Shown here: piece after piece, positions 40,500 to 49,170 of the stretch
How the letters are laid out: each line of letters begins with the position of its first letter
Position numbering within the stretch: the stretch's first letter is position 1
Source of the DNA: Flammeovirga pectinis
Lineage (GTDB): Bacteria > Bacteroidota > Bacteroidia > Cytophagales > Flammeovirgaceae
Direction of reading: 5' to 3'
Length of the DNA stretch: 64,000 bases
Assembly: GCF_003970675.1 (NCBI RefSeq)
Contig: NZ_CP034562.1
Location: 2,852,001-2,916,000 of the forward strand
Position numbers and translations under genes: made by a program
Notes under the pieces: model-generated
The model's input: only the letters and a program-made list of their open reading frames with translations
Told to the model about the DNA's origin: nothing
Database searches by the model: none

Positions 40500-41792
40500 T
40501 TATTTCATATTATAAATAGTTTTATCGAAGCCATTTATTATCATTATTAAAAGGTCGATATGTTGCTCATCCTGGCACACTTCCAAGAACTTCTTAACTA
40601 TCAACTTCTTCTGATGCATTACATCTGACTCATCTGCTAAACCTTGTATGCTTATGCTATCATTCATACTATTAAAACCTTCAATGTAATATGAAGCGTA
40701 CACATCACTTGCTTGCATCTTCTTGGTATTAGTCATTACATAGTTATGCTGTGTAACGTCTTGACTGGTAACGTGATTCCAATCATTCAAAGTTATAGCA
40801 TCTACTCCTTTTTCAAACATTACAGTAACCATGAACTTCCTACAGCTATGGAGGTTAACGTTATTACCTAATATAGTTCTAACACGCTTTACTTCTCTAT
40901 TGATATAAGATTTGTTTGCTAGGTTATCATATACATCTATTAGCAGTGTGTTCTTCTTTGTATTATACACATCAAAATGCTTTGATATATTAGTGTAGTG
41001 TAGCCATAGATTGATATTACAAAATACTCTCTTAATAGTTCTTGTTTTATTTTTTAGTGGTATATAATCAAGTATTACATAACCTCTATTAACTGTAAAT
41101 TGTTCTTCTCTTAATTCCATTATTTCTTCAGCTCTTAACCCAAACAACAAAGCCACCTTCCATAGTAGACTATCGTGTTTAGATAATAAGAAGTCGGCAG
41201 ATTTTGAATCCATATTCATAGAAGCTACTCTTTGTACTCTTACAGGTGTTATCTGTTTAGATACTATAGGAGAGTTAATATCTAATGGTAAGGGTAGTTT
41301 AAAATGGTTTACAGCAATTTTAATAGCATCTATAAAAGCTACACCTAAGTTAGATTTTGTACTATCTGATTTAGGGTAGTTGTCTATTTTAGATAGTATT
41401 GAAGAAGCCATTTCTAAATTTAACTTGTTCAGGTTAAAATCTGTTTTGATTATCTTACCTTCTAAAGTATTGTATCTACTTAGATATGATGATGAAGTTC
41501 GTTTTACTTTCTTAATTTCTGAAAATAATTCAAATATTGTTTTAATTTGAAAGTAGTCAGAATTACCTATGTACTGGTTCTTTGCTTCAATTACCTTCTT
41601 CTCAATTTCTAATAGAGCTAATTTATTATGGTCTTTTTGGTTGCTATCAATTGGAGATTTATATATAAACAACTTAGTTTTTATGTACTCTCTTTTGTTA
41701 TCTTCATCATCTAAGTAGATGGCTAACGTTTGTCTACCACTTTGCGTTACTGGGTACTTATGTTTACCTACTCTTATTATCTGCTTATTCAT
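40500..41792 (-). CDS. Tyrosine recombinase (phage integrase)
   Basis: 430 residues. An N-terminal arm-binding-like region (1-80) and a SAM-like core-binding domain (about 80-180) precede the catalytic domain. Catalytic residues: Arg220 (FGLRAEEIMEL), His315-x-x-Arg318 (LHSCRKF), His340 (WNHVTSQD) and Tyr351 (QHNYV). The spacing from His340 to the Tyr is a little longer than usual. It should integrate and excise the element. It reads leftward into the structured region and its promoter (-7 box TATATTTG on the - strand, 41829-41822) faces pncB, the usual arrangement of an integrase next to the attachment site. Confidence 0.9.
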   Translation of the reverse strand: MNKQIIRVGKHKYPVTQSGRQTLAIYLDDEDNKREYIKTKLFIYKSPIDSNQKDHNKLALLEIEKKVIEAKNQYIGNSDYFQIKTIFELFSEIKKVKRTSSSYLSRYNTLEGKIIKTDFNLNKLNLEMASSILSKIDNYPKSDSTKSNLGVAFIDAIKIAVNHFKLPLPLDINSPIVSKQITPVRVQRVASMNMDSKSADFLLSKHDSLLWKVALLFGLRAEEIMELREEQFTVNRGYVILDYIPLKNKTRTIKRVFCNINLWLHYTNISKHFDVYNTKKNTLLIDVYDNLANKSYINREVKRVRTILGNNVNLHSCRKFMVTVMFEKGVDAITLNDWNHVTSQDVTQHNYVMTNTKKMQASDVYASYYIEGFNSMNDSISIQGLADESDVMHQKKLIVKKFLEVCQDEQHIDLLIMIINGFDKTIYNMK

Positions 41793-41821
41793 ATCTAATC
41801 TTATATATATAATTATATATT

Positions 41822-41829
41822 CAAATATA
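41822..41829 (-). promoter_or_regulatory. -7 box (TATATTTG) of the integrase gene
   Basis: An exact TAnnTTTG match on the - strand, 30 bases before the integrase ATG. Confidence 0.45.
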
Positions 41830-41902
41830 ATTTATTATAACAAATAAATAGAATAATATATGAAGTTTACTGTTTTTATAGCATTTAATAAGGTTTTATT
41901 CT

Positions 41903-41910
41903 TATATTTG
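41903..41910 (+). promoter_or_regulatory. -7 box (TATATTTG) of pncB
   Basis: An exact TAnnTTTG match, giving a leader of about 60 bases before the ATG at 41976. It limits the right end of the element to before this point if pncB kept its own promoter. Confidence 0.5.
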
Positions 41911-41975
41911 TAATGCAACAACAACGAGGAAAGAACGTAAATTCAATTTTCATAGTATAAAAAATCATGCTATAA

Positions 41976-43445
41976 ATGAATATTTCACAAGACTTATATA
42001 GAACTTCTTTAACATTACTCACAGATCTTTACCAAATTACAATGGCTTATGGCTATTGGAAGAAAGGTTTTGCTGAAAAAAAGGCTGTTTTTCATGGTTA
42101 TTTTAGAAAATCTCCTTTTAAAGGTGGTTTTGCTTTAAATGCTGGTTTAGCCTATGTTATAGATTTTTTAAATAACTTTTCTTTTGCAGATGATGACATT
42201 AAATACCTTAGTACAATTACAGATGCAGAAGGCCAACCATTATTTGAGGCTGATTTTTTAGAGTATCTAAGAAACTTACAATTTGATCTTACAATTCATG
42301 CAATTGAAGAAGGAACAATAATTTTCCCGAACGAACCTTTTATTAGGGTTACTGGTAGTTTACTTCAATGCCAATTAATAGAAACTGCTCTTCTAAATAT
42401 TATCAATTTCCAAACCTTAATTGCTACTAAAGCTGCTCGATTAAGAATTGCTGCTAAAGACGATCAATTATTAGAATTTGGTTTAAGAAGAGCTCAAGGA
42501 ATTGACGGTGGAATTTCTGCTACTAGAGCTGCATATATAGGTGGTTTTAATGCAACTTCTAATGTATTAGCTGCTAAACTATTAGACATCCCTGTTAAAG
42601 GAACACACGCACACAGTTGGATAATGTCTTACGATGATGAGTTACAAGCATTTAAAGCCTACGCTGATGTAATGCCTAGCAATTGTATTTTTCTTGTTGA
42701 TACCTATAACACACTAGAAGGTGTAAAAAATGCCATTACTGTTGGCAATTCATTAAAAGAAAAAGGATATGCAATGAATGGTATCCGCTTAGATTCAGGT
42801 GATTTATCTTACCTAAGTATAGAGGCTCGTAAATTACTTGATGATGCCGGTTTTACAGAAGCTTCTATTGTAGCAAGTAATGATTTAGACGAGTACCTAA
42901 TCAATAGTTTAAAGATAGAACAAAATGCCAAAATCAATGTTTGGGGTGTAGGTACTAAACTGGTTACAGCTTACGATCAACCTGCATTAGGTGGTGTTTA
43001 TAAGCTAAGTGCAATTCAGGATGAAAATCAAAAATGGCAATACAAGGTCAAATTATCAGAACAGATAAATAAAATTTCTACACCAGGGATTTTACAAGTT
43101 AGACGCTTTAAAAACGCTAACGGTAAACTTAATGCTGATATGATCTTTAATGAAGAAGAAAACATTAGCAATAACCCAATACTTATTGACCCTAATAATG
43201 GAATTCGATCTAAGAAAATAGACAAATCAAAAAATTATGAGGATTTACTAATTCCTATCTTCGAAAATGGTAAATTAGTCTATAATTCTCCATCCATTCA
43301 TAGTATTCAACTTAAAACAATAAAAGAATTATCGCAGCTTGATGATAGTATAAAAAGGTTTTATCACCCACATGAATATCCTGTAGGGCTAGAAAGCACT
43401 CTTTATAACTTAAAAATGAATGTAATTCACAAATTAAAGTCATAA
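41976..43445 (+). CDS. pncB: Nicotinate phosphoribosyltransferase
   Basis: 489 residues. The family start LLTDLYQITMAYGYWKKG, the YFRKSPFKGGFALNAG region, LEFGLRRAQGIDGGISATRAAYIGG with GTHAHSWIMSYDDELQAF (the phosphohistidine loop region), and GIRLDSGDLSYLS are all present. It makes nicotinate mononucleotide from nicotinate and PRPP in NAD salvage. A NUDIX regulator of the family that controls NAD genes in other bacteria is 16 kb away, but no shared site was found. It follows the integrated element and ends at an AT-rich terminator (43482-43523). Confidence 0.95.
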   Translation: MNISQDLYRTSLTLLTDLYQITMAYGYWKKGFAEKKAVFHGYFRKSPFKGGFALNAGLAYVIDFLNNFSFADDDIKYLSTITDAEGQPLFEADFLEYLRNLQFDLTIHAIEEGTIIFPNEPFIRVTGSLLQCQLIETALLNIINFQTLIATKAARLRIAAKDDQLLEFGLRRAQGIDGGISATRAAYIGGFNATSNVLAAKLLDIPVKGTHAHSWIMSYDDELQAFKAYADVMPSNCIFLVDTYNTLEGVKNAITVGNSLKEKGYAMNGIRLDSGDLSYLSIEARKLLDDAGFTEASIVASNDLDEYLINSLKIEQNAKINVWGVGTKLVTAYDQPALGGVYKLSAIQDENQKWQYKVKLSEQINKISTPGILQVRRFKNANGKLNADMIFNEEENISNNPILIDPNNGIRSKKIDKSKNYEDLLIPIFENGKLVYNSPSIHSIQLKTIKELSQLDDSIKRFYHPHEYPVGLESTLYNLKMNVIHKLKS

Positions 43446-43481
43446 TCAAGCAAAATATAATTCCAATTGACATTAAATTAT

Positions 43482-43523
43482 TTTAATTTTGAATTGGTTT
43501 AAGAATCCAAAATTAAATTTTTT
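43482..43523 (+). terminator. AT-rich terminator-like hairpin after pncB
   Basis: TTTAATTTTG (43482-43491) pairs with CAAAATTAAA (43508-43517), followed by TTTTTT. Confidence 0.5.
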
Positions 43524-43551
43524 AAACTGTCAGCCTCACGTAAAATAAAAT

Positions 43552-46497
43552 ATGGCTTCAGAACCTAAAAAGAACGTACGAAAAAATATATATAAACCCT
43601 CATCGGTACCTCAATCTTCGGCTACTCCCCACGCTGAAGAAACGGAAAGGCCCGTACGCTTAAAAGTGCCTAAGATGAGTTTTGATAATAATAAACTGAA
43701 AGATCCACGACTTCAAACTAGTATTGGTTTATCTCTAATTTTTCTTTCTGTTTATACCTGCTTAGCATTACTTTCTTTTGTATTTACAGGGAAAGCTGAT
43801 CAGAGTATTATTGAAAATGTTGGTGGAATAACAAATCTTATCTCATCTGGGAAAGAGGTTCAAAACTGGTTAGGACTTTTAGGTGCGTCGTTGTCTCATC
43901 TTCTAGTTTATAATATGTTTGGTCTTGGTTCTATTCTACTTATTCCAATGCTATTTTCTGCAGGGTACGAATTATTTACCCAAGGAAATGGTAAACTCAT
44001 GAAGTTTAGAAAACTGGGTTACATCTGTCTTTTCTACATGCTTTGGATAAGTGTATTACTAGGTTATTATGTTGTAATAAAAGACACTCCAAATCTTTTA
44101 GGTTTCTTGTGTGGTAAAATTGGTTTAACCGTTGCAGATGGTATGTATAGCTTAATTGGATGGGGAACTATTATTTTCCTAATCTTAGCTGTACTTATTC
44201 ATGGTGTCTACATCGTTAAATTTAATGCCGTATCTAAAGTAATTGGTAAAGTAACTAAAAATAGATATTCTGATAAATCTGAGGTTAATACCACTTCTGA
44301 AACTGAAAACACTACTCTTTCTGAAAATGAAAGTGATGATGAGCTTGAAGAAGACGAAGATTTGGAGAACTATTCTGAAGAAGAAACTTCAATTGAAACT
44401 TCATCACTTACAAATGAGAATGTAATTGAGGAAGAGATTACTGAAGAGCCAAATGAAATTGAAGAAGAAGCTGCTCAAGATACTGGACTTGTACCACATA
44501 ATGCACAACTTCCTTCTGTAGTAGAGCCCGAGGCTCCAATTGTTACAGAAAGTGTACCTCAACAAGCTATTAAAGTTGATCCTATTTCTGTAGATGTAAA
44601 TATTCAAGTAGAACACGTTCAAGTAGGTGGTAATGGTACTAATCAAATACCTCCAACACAAAACTACTCTAAACAACAATCTAGAGATACTACTTCTGAA
44701 ATGCCTCCTGTAAAAGAAGAAAAGAAAGAATCGCCAACTCCAAATCCTTCTTCTCAACAGAAAAAAGTAACTCCGAATACTCCTCCGATTATAGAGATAG
44801 AAGCAGAGCCTACAAAATCTGAAACAATAAAATTAGACCCTCCTGCTCCTCCTAAGAAAAAAGAGAAAGTAGAAAACCCACATGAATTATCTGATGTATC
44901 TACAACAGAAAACGTGGATAAAGCAGATCTAAATGTCTTAAAAAAGATTGAAGAAGAACCGGATGAAATCGTCAATATCGAAGATATGGATGAATACGAC
45001 CCGAAGCTTGATCTTAGTCATTATAAATACCCTGATTTAGACCTTCTACACCCTCCCGTTGAGAGTAAAGCGAAGGTAACTAAAGAGGAATTAGAAGCCA
45101 ATAAAGAAAAAATTGTAAACACATTAAGGCACTTTAAAATTGGTATCGCCTCTATTAGTGCTACAATTGGTCCTACTGTTACTCTTTATGAAATTGTTCC
45201 TGAAGTAGGTATTAAGATTTCAAAAATTCGTAACCTAGAAGATGATATTGCATTAAGTTTAGCTGCTCTTGGTATTCGTATTATTGCTCCAATTCCTGGA
45301 CGTGGTACAATTGGTATTGAAGTACCAAACAACAATAGAGAAATGGTATCTATGTCTTCTGTTTTAGCGACTGAAAAGTTTGCAAAAGCAAAAATGGATT
45401 TACCTGTTGCCTTTGGTAGAACAATTTCTAACGAAGTATTTGTTGCCGATCTTGCCAAAATGCCTCACTTATTAATGGCTGGAGCAACGGGACAAGGTAA
45501 ATCAGTTGGTATTAACGTACTTCTTAGCTCATTACTTTATAGAAAACATCCATCAGAATTAAAATTTGTGATGATTGACCCTAAAAAGGTTGAATTGTCA
45601 CTTTTCAATAAAATAGAACGCCACTTCTTAGCAAGCTTACCTGATGCAGAAGAGGCTATTATTACAGATACTAAAAAAGCCATTCATATTCTGAACTCTC
45701 TTTGTACAGAAATGGATATGCGATACTCTTTATTGAAATCTGCGGGGGTTCGAAATATTAAAGAATACAATACTAAATTCTGCAACCGTAGATTAAACCC
45801 AAAAAAGGGGCATCGTTTCTTACCATATATTGTTCTAGTTATTGATGAACTTGCCGATTTAATGATGACAGCAGGTAAAGAAATTGAAGGACCAATTGCA
45901 CGTTTAGCACAGTTAGCTCGTGCTATTGGTATCCATTTAGTTGTAGCCACTCAACGTCCTTCTGTTGATGTTATTACGGGTATGATTAAAGCCAACTTCC
46001 CTGCTCGTTTATCATTTAGAGTAACTTCTAAAATAGATTCTAGAACAATTTTAGATGCAGGTGGAGCAGATCAATTAATTGGTATGGGTGATATGTTATT
46101 ATCTACGGGTAATGACCTTACGCGTATTCAGTGTGCATTTATTGATACTGATGAAGTAGAAAAACTTTGTGATTTCATTGCAGATCAGACTGGTTTTTCT
46201 GCGGCCTATATGTTACCTGAATTTGAAGAAGAACAACCAGCCTCGAAAGGCGGCGGTGGTGGTAGCGTTGACGATAGAGATGATCTATTTGAGGAAGCTG
46301 CCCGATTACTTGTTCGCCATCAACAAGGTAGTACATCTTTAATCCAACGTAAATTAAGTTTAGGATATAACCGTGCTGGTCGTATTATAGATCAGTTAGA
46401 AGCTGCAGGAATTGTAGGTCCGTTTGAAGGTAGTAAAGCAAGACAGGTTAATGTAAAAACAGAAATGGAATTAGAGGTTGTATTAAATACTTTATAG
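43552..46497 (+). CDS. ftsK: DNA translocase FtsK/SpoIIIE
   Basis: 981 residues. About four membrane helices (roughly 55-225) precede a long acidic, Pro/Glu/Thr-rich linker (230-480). The motor has Walker A GATGQGKSVG beginning at residue 644 and Walker B VLVIDELADLMM, then GIHLVVATQRPSVDVITGMIKAN. The gamma DNA-reading domain (DDLFEEAARLLVRHQQGSTSLIQRKLSLGYNRAGRII) ends the protein. It pumps chromosome ends across the closing septum and activates XerCD. lolA follows 72 bases downstream, a common pairing in this phylum. Confidence 0.95.
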   Translation: MASEPKKNVRKNIYKPSSVPQSSATPHAEETERPVRLKVPKMSFDNNKLKDPRLQTSIGLSLIFLSVYTCLALLSFVFTGKADQSIIENVGGITNLISSGKEVQNWLGLLGASLSHLLVYNMFGLGSILLIPMLFSAGYELFTQGNGKLMKFRKLGYICLFYMLWISVLLGYYVVIKDTPNLLGFLCGKIGLTVADGMYSLIGWGTIIFLILAVLIHGVYIVKFNAVSKVIGKVTKNRYSDKSEVNTTSETENTTLSENESDDELEEDEDLENYSEEETSIETSSLTNENVIEEEITEEPNEIEEEAAQDTGLVPHNAQLPSVVEPEAPIVTESVPQQAIKVDPISVDVNIQVEHVQVGGNGTNQIPPTQNYSKQQSRDTTSEMPPVKEEKKESPTPNPSSQQKKVTPNTPPIIEIEAEPTKSETIKLDPPAPPKKKEKVENPHELSDVSTTENVDKADLNVLKKIEEEPDEIVNIEDMDEYDPKLDLSHYKYPDLDLLHPPVESKAKVTKEELEANKEKIVNTLRHFKIGIASISATIGPTVTLYEIVPEVGIKISKIRNLEDDIALSLAALGIRIIAPIPGRGTIGIEVPNNNREMVSMSSVLATEKFAKAKMDLPVAFGRTISNEVFVADLAKMPHLLMAGATGQGKSVGINVLLSSLLYRKHPSELKFVMIDPKKVELSLFNKIERHFLASLPDAEEAIITDTKKAIHILNSLCTEMDMRYSLLKSAGVRNIKEYNTKFCNRRLNPKKGHRFLPYIVLVIDELADLMMTAGKEIEGPIARLAQLARAIGIHLVVATQRPSVDVITGMIKANFPARLSFRVTSKIDSRTILDAGGADQLIGMGDMLLSTGNDLTRIQCAFIDTDEVEKLCDFIADQTGFSAAYMLPEFEEEQPASKGGGGGSVDDRDDLFEEAARLLVRHQQGSTSLIQRKLSLGYNRAGRIIDQLEAAGIVGPFEGSKARQVNVKTEMELEVVLNTL

Positions 46498-46569
46498 CCT
46501 TTTATGAAACATTTTACATAGTAAGTCTCGTAAAATACACTTGAACTACTATAAACTAGTTAATAGATT

Positions 46570-47229
46570 ATGATTAAAAGCAACAAAAATATATTATCAT
46601 TCCTTTTCATTTTAGTTTTATCAATAGGTAATTTATTTGCCCAACAAGATGAAAAAGCACAAAAGATACTTGACCAAATGAGTAGCTTTTATAAAGGACT
46701 AAACTCTTTTAGTGCAGATATCAACCAAGATGCTATTAGTACTTCTGATGGTAAAATTGGAGATATTCAGATGAAAGCCATTGTAAGCGGTAACAAATAC
46801 CAATTGCAATTAGATGGTCAGACAATTTATAACGATACTAAAACAGTCTCTCGTTATGATCAAGAAATGGAAGAGGTAACGATAGAAGAAGCAGATTCTG
46901 ACGATACGGATGTAATGAGTTCTCCTGCTAAGATTTATTCTATCTATCAAAAGAACTTTAAATATTTATATATTGAAAAGGATGCAAAGGGAAATGATGT
47001 AATTGACCTTTCTCCTGATAAAAGTTTAGAAGTCAATTTCTTTAAAATTAGAATGCATATCAATCCAAAGACACATGCTTTGGTAAAGTTTGTAATCTTT
47101 GAAAAAGGTAATTTGATGAGGTACGAAAATTCGATCACTAATTTTAAACAAAATGTTCCTGTTAGTGATAGTGAATTTGTATTCGATACTTCTAAATATC
47201 CAGATGTTGAGGTTGTTGATTTACGATAA
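46570..47229 (+). CDS. lolA: LolA-type outer-membrane lipoprotein carrier
   Basis: 219 residues with a signal peptide (about 1-24, ending LFA). The mature protein begins EKAQKILDQMSSFYKGLNSFSADINQD and continues with the strand-rich LolA half-barrel (YQLQLDGQTIYNDTKTVSRYD, INPKTHALVKFVIFEKG, FVFDTSKYPDVEVVDL). It carries lipoproteins across the periplasm. Its position after ftsK fits this phylum. Family is firm from pattern and context, though LolA sequences vary widely. Confidence 0.85.
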   Translation: MIKSNKNILSFLFILVLSIGNLFAQQDEKAQKILDQMSSFYKGLNSFSADINQDAISTSDGKIGDIQMKAIVSGNKYQLQLDGQTIYNDTKTVSRYDQEMEEVTIEEADSDDTDVMSSPAKIYSIYQKNFKYLYIEKDAKGNDVIDLSPDKSLEVNFFKIRMHINPKTHALVKFVIFEKGNLMRYENSITNFKQNVPVSDSEFVFDTSKYPDVEVVDLR

Positions 47230-47247
47230 TCATCAGCAAACATTATT

Positions 47248-47289
47248 AAAAAACGCCTTGATTTCTATACGAGATCAAGGCGTTTTTTT
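47248..47289. terminator. Strong terminator after lolA, shared with the convergent BLUF gene
   Basis: AAAAAACGCCTTGAT (47248-47262) pairs with ATCAAGGCGTTTTTT (47274-47288), followed by a T run. Confidence 0.92.
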
Positions 47290-47728
47290 ATTTCGGTAAA
47301 TTTAATTTTAATTCAGACGATTTATTAAACTCTTTAATTACTTCTATTAAGTAATGGCTTTTATGTCTGAAATATTCAGATAATGATAAACTCTTATCAT
47401 GTAGTCTTTCCATACCTAATTCTTCAAGGTCTTCCCATGTTACTTGCTGGAACCCCATAGACCAGGTTAGAAAGTTTCTAGTTGCTATTTCTCCTGAATA
47501 TATTTTTTGAATATAATCATGACGATCATCTTTTTTAATTACATCATACAGTTCGTCTAAATCATTTTGTTCTCCTTCCAAAATTTGAATAAACAGATCA
47601 TCAATAAGTAAGAGTATCCCTGTGATATCTTTCTTCTCATTATTAATTCTACTTTTAACTAGAATTTCTTTCAGTTCATTTATATCAAACGAAGCAGTTT
47701 TTTTACTGGTGTAACAAAGGCAATACAT
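47288..47728 (-). CDS. BLUF-domain blue-light photoreceptor
   Basis: 146 residues from the ATG at 47728; an ATG at 47764 adds a hydrophobic 12-residue lead that breaks the usual BLUF start. The flavin-site residues are visible: Tyr6 (CLCYTSK), Asn30 (SRINNEKKDITGILL) and Gln48 (LFIQILEGEQ), with the TWSMGF strand near residues 95-100. The remaining 45 residues are helical (RHKSHYLIEVIKEFNKSSELKL), so it is a short BLUF protein without an enzyme domain and would act by protein contact. No partner is obvious; the nearest gene upstream is manA. Confidence 0.9.
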   Translation of the reverse strand: MYCLCYTSKKTASFDINELKEILVKSRINNEKKDITGILLLIDDLFIQILEGEQNDLDELYDVIKKDDRHDYIQKIYSGEIATRNFLTWSMGFQQVTWEDLEELGMERLHDKSLSLSEYFRHKSHYLIEVIKEFNKSSELKLNLPK

Positions 47729-47793
47729 AAATCTGATAATTAGGGTAAAAAACAGAAACATCATTTTATATAAGATAGAAAATCCCTACCTAC

Positions 47794-47830
47794 AAAAAAA
47801 GCCTCTACAATTCTAAAACTGTAGAGGCTT
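47794..47830 (-). terminator. Terminator of manA
   Basis: AAGCCTCTACA (47799-47809) pairs with TGTAGAGGCTT (47820-47830); on the - strand the stem is followed by TTTTTTT. Confidence 0.8.
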
Positions 47831-47855
47831 ATAAAGTATATATTTTATATAAATA

Positions 47856-49061
47856 TTATTCTACTGGTGCAGTTGCTTTAAATAAAACAGCTGATGTAGT
47901 AGACGTGATTTTATAGTTAGCATCAACTAGTAATACAACTACTTCACCTCTTTTAATACTTACTGTAGTAGCTCCTTCTTCAACAGTTGCTTCTCCTTCA
48001 GAAACAATAATAACCTGAGCAGTTTTAGCTACTGATGTATAAACGTCTCCTTTAGAAACGGCAATTCTACTTAATTCAAAATCAGGAGCAGGGCTTTTAT
48101 AAATTCTTTCTAAACCATCTTCTTGTAACTCCCCTTTCATAATATTTGGGTGAGTTTCCTCAAAAGTTACATGTTTTAATAGTTCTGGTACATCAATATG
48201 TTTTGGAGTAAGACCACCTCTAAGAACGTTGTCTGAGTTAGCCATTAATTCCATATTTTGCCCTTCCATATATGCATGTGGTAAACCAGCATCTTGGAAA
48301 ATTGCATCGCCAATATCAGCACGAACAATATTAAAGAAATAGATAGAGTAAATTCCTTTATCTAAATCAGCACCGTCTTCTTGTAATGCAACAGATTTTG
48401 CCGTCCAATAATCTGGAGATGCTTTATCTAATTTACCTGCATTATAAAGAGGCATTACACGGTCTACTAATGATTGTAGCTTTGTATTTACTTCTTCTGC
48501 AGAATACTCCATCACCGTTTTATATAAACCAAAGAAACCTTCTTCTTGGAATACAGGTAATAGGTAATTAAATTCTGGAACTGATTTTAGAACCTCTTCT
48601 AATTTTGCTTTTGGTAAAAAACCATGTAATAACCAGAACTCACTTAAAGCAACCATAATTTCTGGTTTATGGTTATCATCTTTATAATTTCTATGAGATG
48701 CAATTACAGGAATACCTTCTGCATTTTCTCTAGCAAAACCTTTCTCCGCTTCAATTTTTGTTGGATGAACTTGAATTGATAAAACATCTTTTACATCCAA
48801 TACTTTAAATAAAAATGGTAAACGGCCAAATTTATCATTAATGAAATTTCCGATAGTACCAGAAGGATCATTCTTAATCATTGTATTTAGCTGCTGATTT
48901 TCTCCAACTTGCGCAGGAGCATTATCATGAGCACCCATCCAATATTCAGCATAAGGTTTTTCTTCTTTTTCTATACCAATCATTTGTGGAATAAATGAAT
49001 CTCCACCCCATGCATAATTTTGTACTTTTCCTTTTAATGGAAATAATTTAGTAGTTAACAT
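47856..49061 (-). CDS. manA: Mannose-6-phosphate isomerase, class I
   Basis: 401 residues. Zinc and substrate motifs: VQNYAWGGDSFIP, LSIQVHPTKIEAEKGFARENAEG, NHKPEIMVALSEFWLLHGF, and GLPHAYMEGQNMELMANSDNVLRGGLTPKHIDV, the type I PMI signature. It converts fructose-6-phosphate and mannose-6-phosphate for mannose use and sugar-nucleotide synthesis. Full length with no other domain. Single leftward gene between its terminator and the divergent trmN6. Confidence 0.95.
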   Translation of the reverse strand: MLTTKLFPLKGKVQNYAWGGDSFIPQMIGIEKEEKPYAEYWMGAHDNAPAQVGENQQLNTMIKNDPSGTIGNFINDKFGRLPFLFKVLDVKDVLSIQVHPTKIEAEKGFARENAEGIPVIASHRNYKDDNHKPEIMVALSEFWLLHGFLPKAKLEEVLKSVPEFNYLLPVFQEEGFFGLYKTVMEYSAEEVNTKLQSLVDRVMPLYNAGKLDKASPDYWTAKSVALQEDGADLDKGIYSIYFFNIVRADIGDAIFQDAGLPHAYMEGQNMELMANSDNVLRGGLTPKHIDVPELLKHVTFEETHPNIMKGELQEDGLERIYKSPAPDFELSRIAVSKGDVYTSVAKTAQVIIVSEGEATVEEGATTVSIKRGEVVVLLVDANYKITSTTSAVLFKATAPVE

Positions 49062-49170
49062 CGCTTAGTTGTTGTTCGATAAAAATAGTAATTTGATTTC
49101 ATCGCAAAAATAGAAATAAATAAGATGCTATACTCTAAACATTCCTATATATCTATTATTTTTAACCCAT

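Larger units (their letters stand above)
40012..40501 (+). ncRNA. Noncoding structured region, candidate ncRNA with own terminator
   Basis: No frame is supported on either strand between the head operon terminator and the integrase. At the end, GAGTCACT (40470-40477) pairs with AGTGGCTC (40486-40493), followed by TTTTTTT, a rightward terminator with no rightward gene before it since 39933. This implies a transcript that starts inside the region. Possible structure: GAGAAG (40055-40060) with CTTCTC (40071-40076) and AGCCA (40059-40063) with TGGCT (40082-40086), arranged as an H-type pseudoknot; and GAAGGAGAG/CTCTCCTTC (40361-40369, 40383-40391). The promoter was not identified. Confidence 0.4.
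33029..41792. mobile_element. Integrated phage-derived element, satellite-like (ends not exact)
   Basis: Between two ordinary chromosomal genes (GAF sensor and pncB) lie a tyrosine integrase at the right end, a Toprim primase-like protein, a ribbon-helix-helix protein, a portal-like and a capsid-like protein, and several small unknown frames. There is no terminase, tail, helicase, portal protease or lysis gene, and the total length is only about 8.8 kb, the size of phage satellites rather than prophages. Attachment repeats were not found. The left edge could be anywhere from 32.75 to 33.95 kb; the right edge should lie between the integrase start and the pncB promoter (41793-41902). Confidence 0.75.

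Noticed and set aside
33029-41792. Element read as an integrative conjugative element or plasmid
   Set aside because: No relaxase, coupling protein or Tra genes; the portal and capsid-like genes fit a phage origin better.
32832-41950. AACGTAAAT shared by 32832-32850 and 41928-41950 as attachment core
   Set aside because: Only nine bases in AT-rich DNA and no longer match around it; not enough for an attachment site.
32900-41990. TATAAAAAA...CAT...TATAAA likeness between 32900-32930 and 41957-41985
   Set aside because: Imperfect with indels and nearly pure A/T; expected by chance.
44404-44975. Reverse frames in the ftsK linker
   Set aside because: They arise from the low-complexity acidic linker.
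47729-47764. Longer BLUF start at 47764
   Set aside because: BLUF domains begin directly at the strand that starts with MYCLCYTSK; the extra residues are out of pattern.
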